NCBI GenBank assembly: GCA_001414345.1
Contig: LLCB01000288.1
Coordinates: 1-64,000, forward strand
Reading direction: 5' to 3'
Source: Hymenoscyphus infarciens
Lineage: Eukaryota > Ascomycota > Leotiomycetes > Helotiales > Helotiaceae
DNA: 64,000 nucleotides
The notes beneath the pieces were generated by a model. The model was not told the DNA's origin and searched no databases. It saw only the letters and a program-made list of their open reading frames with translations. Both the position numbers and the translations under genes were made by a program. Positions 38,641-50,323 of this stretch are shown one piece after another (position 1 is the first letter of the stretch; each line of letters opens with the position of its first letter).

Positions 38641-41600
38641 CCGCAGCCATGGTGTCTGAGCCTACTTGGTATTTTGTCTAGCGCGTCTAGCTCTCTTCCA
38701 GTTCATTGCAACTGTTGCGTCGCCCTCGACCTTTCTGCCACTAAGGGATATGGCTCTGTGCCCCGTGCCATCAAGCTCTGTCAGCTTGGGAGTGCGATTC
38801 TTGAGAGGGATCTGGATGTATTCGGCATTCGGTTCGTAACGGAAGTCGTTCTTTGTTGAGGAAGAGGAATGTTTGGATAACTCGACGTTGTTCGTTCGAT
38901 TCCAACCATCACCAACATTACCGAAAGCGTTGTGCGTTGTGCCACTTTGGCATCGACCGAATAATTGGTCATATGTTAGAAAGTCTGCTTCTTTCCTTGG
39001 TGCGGATTACCTCACCGAGAGCAGGGCACGAGAGGTGTTCGCGGAGGAGATGGGAACTGACATTGATGTTTTCTGGGAATGACACCATGCTTTGTTGGTT
39101 CCATTTGCATCTTTGGACCAACATTCATTCATTCCTCGAGGGGGGGAAGCATTGCTCATAGTTCACTCCTCTTTGAATGTGGTGCGACCTTCCCGTCGAG
39201 TCGTTGCCTCAACCTTTGGCCTTGTGACGGGAAATTTGTTGGAAGAATGCGCAGAACACTTGCCAATTGCGCATTGCACACGAGAACTCTTTCGAATGGG
39301 GACACAAATGGTCGATGGCCAAGTGAAGTTTGGTTAATTGATGAAGAATGGAAGTGCCCGGTGGAGATGCTGATGTTGTTGTTGTTGTAGAGGAACATCG
39401 CTCCTTCCCCGGATGCAGTGAGGCATTACCCATCGTCGTAAACGGCAGCAGCCACCAACACAGGGTCTACAGTGACAACACCTGCCGAACTGCGCCAACC
39501 ACGGGGTCTTTCAACTTTGCTTCTAAAGCTCAATTTCTCACATCGTCAAGTGTAGCCAACTCGCTGATACCAGGAAGCCAGTTACGACTGGGCACTCGCT
39601 CTGATGCGTGTACCGTCTTGCTGGATTTAAGCCTATCCACTTAGGGCACCATTGCAGTGAAAAAAAAACCGCTATTGCTGCATGCAATGTCTATCCTTCT
39701 TTGGGTTCGTTTCTTTCACTGGATGTCGAATTCCTTTCCCCCATTGCAATATTACTGGGAAGAGCCTGGCCCATGGAAACTTTCAACTGAAAACTAACAC
39801 ATCGCCCCTCGTGCTCCGCACGCGAGCTTGTTACCCGGTCGCTTTGAGCTTGAGCTGGATGCCATTACCATCGCCAACATCCTGGTGATGTTGGAATGCC
39901 CTCACTTGGAGTTCCTGGTATTCATCCCGAGGTTTGTGATCCTACTGCGCCCATATTAATTTATACTGATACTCTGTTCTTTGTTCCGTATAGCCTTCGG
40001 TATATCATGCCGCTCATTCACCGCCTATGTGGTTGGAACAAATTCCCAGGTCTTCGACCGTTGCCAAAGGTGGAAGCACCAAGCCCCAGAAGCATGTGTA
40101 GTCTTTGGGAGCTTGGGTCTCGGTTGCGGTTACGGCCTGAGAGGCAGTGCTACATACAACTCCATGGAATCGACTTTGGCACTTCAACCTTTGGAAGCAG
40201 CCTTACGGGCAAATTTGAAACATAGGCTTGAGACCACGATCCAGTTATCTTCCACACCAGATTAAGATCTCTCTGAATGGTACCTTGTGAAGAATGCCAA
40301 CCCAACCAACAAATAACGGTTCTGGATGCACATCATCCTATTCTGCAATCCTTCCATGCACCACAACAACTGTCTTTGGAGACGCGAGGTCGAACCGAAA
40401 TCGAGTTGTCTGTTGGAAGTTTTTACTACTCTCGGGAAAATTGTTCATGGTGGTATATTGGTTACACGATCAGTGATCAAGGCAGCTTACTTCGATGCCC
40501 CCTTCGGCGACATGGCTTTACCCTGCGGGTGAACATCGCAAGAACTTGCAGCCTTTCCGTTGGCTGTCACACTCTCAGACGAGGTTCTCAATTTGAATCA
40601 CACAGAAACGAAATTAGCTCGCGTAGCCCCTGATGCTCAAGATGCTGAATATATTCGCGGTTTGGAAATCCATCTTTCGACCGCAAGTGGACGCTCCTCT
40701 CCGGATGTCTTGAACAAGGGGAGGGGTTGCTGTAGCGTTATGAGTTCATGTCGCAAGACTTGACTGGACGCACTGTCACTGTGTCACACAAAGGGGGAGC
40801 CGATGCTCAACATGGCTGAAACTATCAAACACGCCTCTCAACCCCTGGAAATCCTCGGGGGTTCGACCTACAAAAGAGACTTCGCTAGGCTGGAAGCAAG
40901 CAAATCAGAATAGACTAAGCAAAATAGAATAGACTAATCAAAAGCTGTGCAGTCTTGGCAAACGACTTTCATCAAGGTTCACACTTCCAATCCAGAGTTC
41001 GTAAGGCGCCTCCAAGAGAGCTGCCTTAAAATGGGGGCTTGGAGATCTACGATACAGGCGGGAAACAGTCCCGTTATTGGTTATGGCATGGGATAAGCGG
41101 CATGTAGGGGGGGGGGGACATACTATCACACACTCCCCTTAGAAAGCCTCTCTCTTTTGAGGAAGGTATTTCGATCTTTTGAGGCGTGCATGAAATCGCG
41201 CCAGGTGCCGCGATCGTTGTTCAAGGGTGTTTAACTTGACGGAGTCATCACGAAGACTTAGGTCCCAGAAGATCTCGTTGCGCACAAATGTGCCACGAAC
41301 CGGCCTCTACGAGATGTCCCATCGAATGCTGTGACGTGTGGCCACGATAGGTTATGCACTGCACAAGGTCTTGACCCCCAAAGTAAGCTTACCTTCTGGA
41401 AATATCGTGGTGTAATGGGGGAGAACCATTGCGCTGGGCTTGAGATTTTGCCGCGAGACCATGGGCAGCCGCTGTCAGCTGCGCTTGGTTGGACCAACCT
41501 CTGTTTTCCAACTACCAACTACCAACGACGTTAGACCAACTATACCTTTCCTCAAAAAGATTTCGTACATTGGGGTTCAACGTTTTGCTATCGATCAATT

Positions 41601-42300
41601 TCCAAGCGGTGCAAGGAATTTGACCTCCAGGGAACCACGACGCAGAGGTCACAAGGCGACTTTTACCAGGCTGAGGGGGTGGGCGAGTGCTTGACCTGGA
41701 GGCGGCCTTGGTCTATTAGTTTCTGCCTTGGTGGGGTGACTCCAATCCGCGAACATCCATCGAAACAAAATAGGACGCCGGTGCTACACGGTGTATTTCG
41801 AAGAAGCCATTCTTTGGTTCATCTCCTGCCTATCTCCATACAACTGCCGCCTAAGGTTGCCTGTTGACAAGTTACAAGCACCAACGTCCACTGCCAGTAC
41901 CTCCGAAGATATTTCGACACGTACCATTGCATATGATGGCTCAATCCTTCTTCTGGATCAACTAGATAGAGGCAAACGAGCTCCGAGTCTCCTCAGACCG
42001 AGTAGAATTCCCCTTTTCCGGATGCGTTCATTTCGTCGAATTGAGCTATTTCTCTCAGTTCAGACAGCCGAGTGGATTGATGCGGGTATATAGGTGACGT
42101 GTATGGCGGATATTTTGGAGTATTACCGACGGCGTGGTTCGGTGAAGACAGTGAAGGTATTCTCCTCGTATTTTATGTCTTTCAGTCCAGTAACCATAAA
42201 TTACTCCTTTCTCCGGCGGGGGGAGCCTTTTCAACTGGCGCTTGATTTAACGTCTGTCTTCGGCGTCCACGATGCAGCTCTGACCGGATTGAGTTACAAC
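38641..42300 (+). pseudogene. Possible decayed coding region, family unknown
   Basis: Short protein-like pieces with balanced codon composition follow each other on the plus strand but change frame or hit stops every 50-100 codons. Examples are GADYLTESRAREVFAEEMGT (about 38990-39060), VVASTFGLVTGNLLEECAEH (39200-39260), GKIVHGGILVTRSVIKAAYF (40434-40493) and APDAQDAEYIRGLEIHLSTA (40626-40685). No introns that would join them were found. The simplest reading is a long-dead gene, not inactivated by RIP (GC is near 50% and TAA/TAG are not dominant). I do not recognise the family. Chance open frames in GC-balanced DNA remain possible. Confidence 0.3.
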
Positions 42301-42852
42301 TCGGTGTGACATGCCTGTCGCTTGGCGATTGGGGGCGGACGCGGGGTGCCCAAAGAGGAAGCTGATGCTGGTTCTTGACAGGCCATTGCAGGCTCATGCT
42401 GGCATCGCGTTTATTTTTCCAGCCTGTCAGAATCCGTCGTTCGTCGGCTGTGGCCCTGGTCCTGCAGCTGTGCCACAAACGCACACACGCACCGAGATTC
42501 ACACGATGTGTGCCCTGGCGGTTACGGTTGATAGGCTCACAGGGCTGCAGCTCCCTGCTCATCTGTGGCTGCCCCTACAGTTCCGACTCGATTCATTCGT
42601 TCTCTGGAGGAGACCTTGTCTCATTGGGACCCGACAGTCTGGTTGCTGGGTCGGTGGCTTGGTCGGCCGACTGGGGCCCTTGCTGGCTAAGCAGAGGGTT
42701 GAGCACTCGGTGGTCCCCTTTCCATTCGTTCAGTCGCTGGCCACTCTCTTTCTTGTCCAATGTCACGTTACCCGTTTGGATCCTGCTACTCTAGGGCTTT
42801 CCTGCATCCCCATGCCGAAACGGTGGCGGCCGTGCCCAGAGATGGGAAAAGA

Positions 42853-42880
42853 TGGGATGGGATGGGATGGGATGGGGAAC
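42853..42880. repeat. GGGAT pentamer microsatellite
   Basis: Four to five copies of GGGAT/TGGGA in tandem, followed by a GGGGAA break. Confidence 0.8.
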
Positions 42881-44473
42881 GTCCGTCAACAGCCGAGCAG
42901 TGCAAATTAAAGCCAGGTTCAAATCGCGGGAAAAGGACAATTTCTAGCGAGCGACGATGTAAACAAGAAGAGCGAACCTCGCCATCCCCCCAGCAGGAAA
43001 TCCGCGGAATTAAAACTGACTGCAGCGCAGTAATGCAAGTTTCCCGTTGTTCGGAATCCCAAATTGCTTGGAATAGCAAAGATAAACTCAGAGACAGACG
43101 CAGATAAGCGCCGTGGACAGAATGCTGGGTCATCGAGATTTGCCGACTTTCCGTATAGAGACATCAAGAAATGGTTCCATCTCTTGCCGAGGGTTACTGG
43201 AGTTGCAATGGCTACTGTATTAGCATGATGCTGGCTGGCTGCTGCCCATCCGTTTCGTGTCGCTCTGGCTCCCCGCGGGGCTGGAGTGCAGACCCCTCAA
43301 GGCCCCTGGGGATGAACCATTTAAAGCCTTGTGCATCATATGCAGTCCCGTCTCGGCCCCTCGGTCTCTTGAACATCTCATGTTCTATTCAGGGTCGCAC
43401 CGCAGCATGGGAGCCGCATGGGCAGGTCGCTTCCTTTAGCCCCCCCCCCCCCGTCTAAGTGTTGACGACCAAGTGCACAAAGTACACGGGAAACGTCCTC
43501 AACACCATTAATATTCAGTGGGAAAATTCTCTGACCACTCCCTTTAACTCCTTTTCGCGCTCAACCGCCGTTGCCCGCCCTCCCTCATTGCCAGCCAACC
43601 AGAAAAGAGGTTGAGAGTGAGAGTTGCAGGGCTCTCATGCACACGCCCACCCCCCACATCCAAAGTTGTCTGTTTTGGGGTTAGAACATCGTCCATCTGA
43701 TGATTTCGCAGCTGCTGATCACCGGATGGCGAGTTATCCTGAGATTGCTACGGTGCCTGCGATGCCTGCGATGCCTGCGATTGCCCTGAGTTGTAGGTCT
43801 GTGATGTCGATGGACCCGGTATATCCTTCAGCTGTGACGTGGCGAATCACTGCTGCTATACAGGCGGCCCCTTTTCTGGCCCGGCAGCGTATCTCGTCCT
43901 ATCCTGCTCTTCTCGGGGTGTCGTCTGAGTCTTTCCTTCTGGGCTTCACTGCTACGCTCCCGTATCCTGCCCTATAATGAGTTTATTGCGACCGTATGTC
44001 CTAGCCTTTTAGCCGAGACCGAACGCTTTCGACTGGATGAGCAGCCGCGCGTGCTGAAATGAGCAGCTAAATTATAAATGCTAAATGCCGCCTTTCTGAT
44101 ACCCCCGTATTGCGGCATGAAGATGCCATTGCGGGGGAAAGGAAAATCACGGAGTCAGGTCTCTTTTCCTTCCTGCTGCACAGGCGCCCCGGCCAATCAA
44201 GACCTTGCTGGCGGCAGTCAATCCGTTGTTCCGAGAGCACCGTGTTGTGTCGATGGTGCCCGAGCCGTCCGAACTGGTCTTCATCCCCGCCCGAACTGCA
44301 TCGGCTGTCGTCTCTGGTGCACCGCTCACCCCCTAATCATTGCTCAAAATGCTCATTGCGACCAACAATCTTGCAACACCAGCCATGAATGAACAAACAT
44401 CTGGCGCCTGGGGCGCATATTTAGGGCAGAACCGTTGTGAAAAACGCCATGCGCCGGGAAAGAGAGACGAGAC

Positions 44474-44521
44474 GCAGGCAGGGCAGGGCAGGGCAGGGCA
44501 AGGCAGGGCAGGGCAAGGCAT
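44474..44521. repeat. GGCAG pentamer microsatellite
   Basis: About nine tandem copies of GGCAG with two GGCAA variants. A CCCAG pentamer run follows at about 44578-44596. Confidence 0.85.
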
Positions 44522-45532
44522 GACAGGGGCATAGCGGCCTCGCATCGTCACCAGCATGGCAATTTGCAGCCGTGATCCAGCCCAGCCCAGCCCAGTATCA
44601 AGAAACAGTCACGCTGCTAGGAAAGACGGAGTACCTTACCTGTCTTTGGTGCTAGTCATCACCCTCAAGTTCTCATAGGGCATTATTCGACGCAGTGTAC
44701 TTTCTTTCTCCTCGTCACTTGGGAAAGAAGACGCCATCTGAGCAGTCTGGTAAGACTCCCAAGTGGCCCATACCAGCAGTACGAGTGTACCACCGTGATT
44801 TTCTCTTGTGATTTTCTCTTCAAGGTCAACCTCCAGCTAAGTCCGATCCGCTGTGGGAATACGTACAGATCCATGATGGAGTGGAGTGGCACGGCCCATT
44901 CCGTATGAGTGAGTAGTAGTATGGGCTCTACTAGTGCAAATGGCAGATCTTCATGCCCGGACCGGGGCAGCTCTTTTCACCCCATCATCTACCGCACCGC
45001 ACATTAACCTGGAACCACAATGGGTGTTCACTGCTCACTCACTCTCACTCATTGCCCATCCTCCACTCACCTTGCTGTTGTCTAAATTGCTCATCATCCT
45101 CGCCTGGCCTTTAGCAGTCCCCCGTCCCCTGAGGTGAGCTACGAGTTGATGTGCAGAGTGAACAGTGCTGCATCGCCCCACCCCCTTCGTCAACGGTCAT
45201 GTCAGGTTGGACCTCAACTCAACGTGCTCGCCAATCGTACCCAAGTAGCTCTCGCTCCGTAAAAACGTACGGAGTGCCTGGGTTGTGCAACACAATCTGA
45301 AAGAAGCTTGAAGATAGAAGTGCCAAACTCATCGAGTTGGAAACCCCCATTTCTTTCTCCTCTCCTCTCGCTGTGGCTTTGTAGATCAATCCAAAAGGGC
45401 TGTCTGAGCAGCAGAAGTGCCGTATGGGTTCGCTTCCCAGCAACGCGACTCAGCGGTTACACGATGCATCTAAGAGAAGGGCAAGGGAACGCATGGCAAG
45501 GATCACCACGCCCACCGGCAGCCCAATACCTG

Positions 45533-45554
45533 CCCCCCCCCCCCCCCCCCCCCC
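45533..45554. repeat. Poly-C tract
   Basis: About 21 consecutive C bases, prone to sequencing length error. A shorter C-run lies at 43440-43452. Confidence 0.8.
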
Positions 45555-45802
45555 CTCATCGTCAAATCCTTCCCCCATCACACACCATTCTTGCTATTGC
45601 CACCCTTACTGGCAAAGCGGGCATGCAGCAGTTCGTCTGGCACAAAACTGGCACCTCAGCCTACTAATGGCCCTTCTCGAGGCCACCCTACCCTGGCTTG
45701 GGTCTTTGTCCTGTGCCTCCATGTTTTTTCTTCTATGAATCCTGGTTAAACAAGACGACACTGCCTACGCACTCTCAAGTCCATTTCAGTTTTCACATTT
45801 TC

Positions 45803-45834
45803 CACTCCACTTCCACTTCCACTTCCACTTCCAC
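45803..45834. repeat. CCACTT hexamer microsatellite
   Basis: About five copies of CCACTT (one reading TCCACT at the edge), roughly 470 bp before the SANT gene. Confidence 0.75.
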
Positions 45835-46302
45835 ACACCCCTACCCCACTACCTACAAGCTGCCATCCCTTGCTCTATCCCTTTTAGGCTTGGGTCATTC
45901 AAGCCGTGCGGTCCCGTTACGCTAAACTTTGAATTATTTTTCCGCCCTATAGGTGCAAGGCTCAGACAGGCATACACCTCCCCTCGAGCCCCTCGTTCGC
46001 ATATATATCCTTGGACCGCAATCCATTGCCAGGCAGATTTGATTTTCCTTCCCCGGATGTTATCTATGAACATCTTTTAATGCTCTCCATTACCTCGGAA
46101 AACCCAGCACCACCATTCAACTTTGCACCAACACCAATGCATTAACTTGACGTTGATCATTTTCACATTAAAGAAACGCGCCACCCACACCAACTGTTAT
46201 CAAACTTTACTTTACTTTTATCTTTCCAAACTGCTCACGTCCTCGTCAAAGAGTGGTCCAAGTTACGAGTCTAGCCCGTGAATCCAAAACACTGCCATCC
46301 AA

Positions 46303-48417
46303 ATGTCTTCCACAGCAGAGAATGTCTTTAGTATTCAGCCGGGACGTATCCTTCATCATACCCACAACATCCATAATAACCCAGAAACTCCTTCTAGTGC
46401 CGTACGTTTTCAATCTGGTTACCTGGTGGGAATGGAGTTGATTTTCCCATCATGTCTAACATTCCCACAGGTTTCATCGTTCAACATGCCAGCAACGTAC
46501 GGCTCTCAACTTATTACACCATCATCCCCTTATATCCCAAGAACAACCTCCCCGGTGGTTCACCGAGAAAAGGCAATCAAATTGTCACCATCACGTCAAT
46601 CACCCATCTTCGCCCAGTTTCCAGAGGACGATGGATACGGAGGCTCCAAATACAACGAGCCTATGAAGTTCAAAGAATCGACGCTTCAGGTTGCAAGTCC
46701 CGACAGTGGATTCACTGGATCGCCTTGGATTTGTGACAACCCGTACTTTGGATCTTATGGAGTCTCAGCAACAGCCGGTACAGCATCGGGACACACCTCT
46801 GTATCGTCACCCCCATCCAACCAACCCCAACCAAGCCCAAATCTCAACTCATCCGGCGGTTTCAGCAACGGCAATAGAAATTCTCGACAACCTACACCAC
46901 AAAACAACAACTATAGAACCCAAAATAACGCACCCATTTTGATTGCTCCAAACCCAGCATCACTCCGGAAAGACTCGACGGGAGGATATCGACAAAATTC
47001 TTTGAGTTCTGGTTATCCTTCGCAACATTCTACCCCAAGATCACAAGGCCCACAGCAACTGCCATTTCACCACCCGGATCACATCAATGCACTTCCTTCT
47101 TCGGGATCGAGGAAACGAAAGACACCCGATTATGCTCTCGACCCGGATACTCTTGCGGCCGTGGATCTCACCACAGAAGAAAGCCTTCTTCTCAAACTCA
47201 CGGAAAAGGACCAGCTACCATGGAAGGAGGTTGCCTCTGTCTTCAATACAAAGATGAACAAGAAAATGAACGTTCCAGCGTAAGCAGCATTCCTCTCCAC
47301 GCCCTCTTCCAAGCCCATAGTCCATGAGGAACATGGTGCTAACTTTTTGTTTTGCAGATTACAAATGCGCAAGAAACGCTTGGTATATATGCCCTTTTCC
47401 TCTTCATATCTTGCACTGCACATTCTTCAAGCTCCGTTAAAGAAACCAACTGACTCGAAATTCTTGCTTTAAGCTCGAAAAAATGAGTAAGCTCACCCCT
47501 CTTCGCACCCTCTTCTGGGTCCATGTTCCGGGAGACATAAGCTCTGTACTAATTTATTGAAGAAAATTGGCCCGAAGCTGAGGTAGAACCTTCATACCGT
47601 TGTCACCCCCATTCCTCCCTCTCCCTAGTTTACCCAAGACCATTACTAATACCCACCCTAGGAACGAGCTTTAGTTATGGCTATGGAGAATTATGAAAAG
47701 AACAAATGGAGCAACATCGCACAAGACATGGCCAACTACGGATCCACCGAAAACTGGACCAAAGGAGCCGTTCAGAGGAAATGGTACGAGATCCACCCGG
47801 AACTCGAAGAAGCGCGACATCCCATCAAGGCTTCTCCCGAGTGCGAGATCTCCAGTCGACAATATCAACACCAGGGATCCAGTTTTCATCCTTCTTCTTA
47901 CCCCAGTTATGATTATTCGCCATCTTCGCAGCATCATCGGTCCTACTCTTCTGACGCCATGTCGAGAACAACAAATATCTATGATACCCAACTTCCGCCC
48001 TCGCACCCTCTGCACGCCGTGCAACAGGCTGTTCAAAAACCTCCCGCGCGTTCGGGAACCGAATCTTCGACATCGACGGGAACTTTACAACATCTCGGCC
48101 TGCTTCATTCCTCTCCGCCCTTGCTCTCTCGTGAGATGGACCATCTCACCCAGCGACACTCTTCCACCTCCTCCTCTGTCCCTTCTTCATCGACCATGAT
48201 GAGTGTCGTTAGCACAGTGACCATGGACGAGGTTCACTCTCGAGCCGAAGAGGAAAATACTACTCAGCAGGCCATCTATCAGGAGCAACAGCAGAGGGTG
48301 TTTGATGAGCTGCGAGAGGCGGAGCGGAAAAAGGCACTTCATGACGTTGGTGGACGGAGAAGCACAGATACAATCACGGAATCCCGTCGTGGCGGGGAGT
48401 CAAAGATGACACCTTGA
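46303..48417 (+). CDS. Tandem SANT/Myb-like DNA-binding protein with three micro-exons
   Basis: Proposed exons are 46303-46401, 46471-47279, 47358-47382 (25 nt), 47474-47486 (13 nt), 47563-47582 (20 nt) and 47662-48417, 573 residues. Residues 1-265 are Ser/Pro/Asn/Gln-rich and disordered, with a KRKTPD basic patch. A first SANT-like helix bundle (TTEESLLLKL to LQMRKKRL) passes through the micro-exons (LEKM, K, NWPEAE) into a second one, ERALVMAMENYEKNKWSNIA to WTKGAVQRKWYE. Each intron from the second on has a GT donor and a branch point (GCTAAC, AACTGAC, TACTAAT, TACTAAT) 12-23 bp before its acceptor. Phases close perfectly. The six residues restored between RKKRL and the Trp match the spacing I recall in related fungal proteins. 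The first intron is 69 bp with no stop, so its retention would add 23 residues. A nuclear regulator is likely; targets are unknown. The C-terminus is Ser-rich with a charged coiled coil near the end. Confidence 0.78.
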
Positions 48418-49277
48418 TTTTTAGCGTTGCTTTCTTGCTATATATATATTTTCCACCTCTTTTGAATTTGGATGGGGAAGGAGTTGGAAAGTGGGCAGGA
48501 TGGGAGGGAGGGATATCTAGCTCTTTTTTTTTTTTTTGTTGTTTGTTTTTCCTTTCTATACGTTTGCTTGGACAGCTTATCGTTGTTTCGTCTTTTTGTT
48601 TTTTTGCCAGCGTTTATATATCCCACAATCAATCCTTTTCGTTCCCTCTGTTTTCTTCTCTTCACAGAGGATAGGACCTTGGGCTTGCTGTTCTTGGTTC
48701 TTGGTTCTTGGTTCTTGATTCTTGATTCTTGATTCTTGGTTCGGTAGAGGGTCGATAAATTGGCAGGGGCATTGGAATAGCGTCATCATATCGGATCTAG
48801 AAGTATTCGCTTAGTTTGTAGGAATTTTATTGTTTGTTGTCTTTATTCTTTGATTGTCTTGATGTGGTTTTATGGAGAAGGTGAGAGATGGATGGATGGA
48901 TGGATGGATGGATGGGTGGATGGGTGGATGGGTGGATGGATGGATGGATGGATGGATGGATGGATAGGTGGGAGCTGAAGATATGTGGACATGGTATAGA
49001 GGAAGAGCTGAGATGGTGACTGTCGATTTTGAGGCAGACATGTCACCGAGTACCTAGGTTTCAACCTTCTTCGGTTGTGAGATGGGTATCATTTGATGGG
49101 AAGTTGGTAGGTAGTAGTGTATGAGATGAGCTAGAGTTTATGCCATAGACCATATAACTGCTCTCAAGTACCAAAGCCGGGTCCTAGAGACTCAGACTCA
49201 GAGTTTCATAACACGAGAGCCCGTAAGTAGCAGTGATTTCAAATCCAGCCAAGACACCATAGCCAAGCCCATCTAAC
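48418..49277. other. Intergenic region with two microsatellites
   Basis: Contains the SANT gene 3' UTR, a T-run at 48525-48537, a seven-base TTCTTGG/TTCTTGA array at about 48689-48741 and a GGAT tetramer array at about 48886-48967 with a few GGGT variants. No gene is supportable. Confidence 0.6.
48886..48967. repeat. GGAT tetranucleotide microsatellite
   Basis: About 20 copies of GGAT with interspersed GGGT, likely length-variable between strains. Confidence 0.9.
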
Positions 49278-49424
49278 CGAACCCGAGCCTCAGGAGAGCC
49301 AGGTTAAAATATTATAACTAGCCTGCCTAAATGCTATATAACTTATCTAACGTTCGTATAACCACGTCGCCTGGTAAGCTTTGTTAGCGCGTAGGTGTTA
49401 GGTGTATAGTTTGCTTTTTAGCGG
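49278..49424 (+). repeat. Left terminal inverted repeat of the 1-kb element
   Basis: About 147 bp; pairs with 50148-50293. The best-kept blocks are CCCGAGCCT, CTAACGTT, GTATAACCACGT, TTAGCGCGTA and TTTAGCGG. Confidence 0.75.
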
Positions 49425-50147
49425 TTCCTGGGTCTTTGGAGTAGTTTGGAAATGTGACTTGGATGACTGAACTGAACTGAACTGAAATGTCTTTTTTTTT
49501 ATTTATTTGTTAAGGAGTGATGTATATATATATATATATATGTTGTTTTTATGGAGTATAGATTGAGATTTTATATTTATATAGATAGATTTATATAGAT
49601 TTAAGTTAGTTAGATTTAAGATAGTTAGATAGATAGATAGATAGATACTTGATATATAATAGAGGATAAGTATTATATTCTTAGTAAAGATTAAAGGAAA
49701 AGTATATATATATATATAACTATAGAGAGATATATATTTATTTAGTTATATAGCTTATTTGTTAAGAGACTTTAAATCTATTGGAAATTAAAAGTTTATA
49801 TATATTATTTATTTATTTTATTTTATTAATTCAGAGGTTAGATTTATAAATAACTTTGAGTTTATTAGAGAGTAGAGTAGAGTAGAGGGTTTTTGAGTTA
49901 TTAGAGACTAAAAGTATATAGATGAAGAATTAATTAATTAATTACTAAGTCTTATTATTAAAAGACTTTTAGTTTCTTAGAGACTAAAAGTATATATATT
50001 TATATATATAATTAGTTAATTAATTAATTACTAAGTCTTATTATTAAAAGACTTTAAGTTTCTTAGAGACTAAAAGTATAGATATAAATTAATAATTTAT
50101 TCTTATATAAGAGGTTTTTAGTCTTTCTAGTTAGGTTTCTATAAATG

Positions 50148-50293
50148 CCGCTAAAGGCAGATTACACACGTGATATATACGCGCTAATAAAGCTTAAAAG
50201 GCAACGTGGTTATACTAACGTTAGACGAGTTATATAGCCCTTAGAAGGGCTGGTTATAACGTTATAACATAGCCCTCCTAAGGCTCGGGCTCG
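50148..50293 (-). repeat. Right terminal inverted repeat of the 1-kb element
   Basis: About 146 bp; its reverse complement aligns along its length with the left repeat. It ends 30 bp before the ATG of the downstream DUF3604 gene. Confidence 0.75.
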
Positions 50294-50323
50294 CTTCTTT
50301 TTACATGCCTGTGGTGAGCGAAG

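Larger units (their letters stand above)
42301..46302. other. GC-rich low-complexity stretch upstream of the SANT gene
   Basis: No gene is supportable. There are many short arrays of 5-9 bp units and homopolymers (listed in the findings). The last 500 bp are C/T-rich with TTTACTTTACTTTTA just before the start at 46303, as in fungal promoters. The stretch may be a long regulatory region or untranslated leader of the SANT gene. Confidence 0.45.
49278..50293. mobile_element. RIP-mutated non-autonomous TIR element, about 1.0 kb
   Basis: The two ends are inverted copies of each other: 49278-49424 against the reverse complement of 50148-50293, beginning CGAACCCGAGCCT and CGAGCCCGAGCCT, with cores TATAACCACGTCGCC and TATAACCACGTTGCC. 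Many mismatches are C/T or G/A, as RIP produces. The interior (49425-50147) is extremely AT-rich with no reading frame, so the element is non-autonomous or wholly eroded. Inside, three boxes reading TTAGAGACTAAAAGTATA recur near 49901, 49977 and 50063, with ACTAAGTCTTATTATTAAAAG between them. No target-site duplication was recognised at the outer edges, so the exact ends are uncertain by several bases. Confidence 0.75.

Noticed and set aside
42913..42930. GGTTCAAATC, T-arm-like tRNA motif
   Set aside because: No acceptor, D-arm or anticodon stem fits around it; no tRNA gene was found anywhere in the window.
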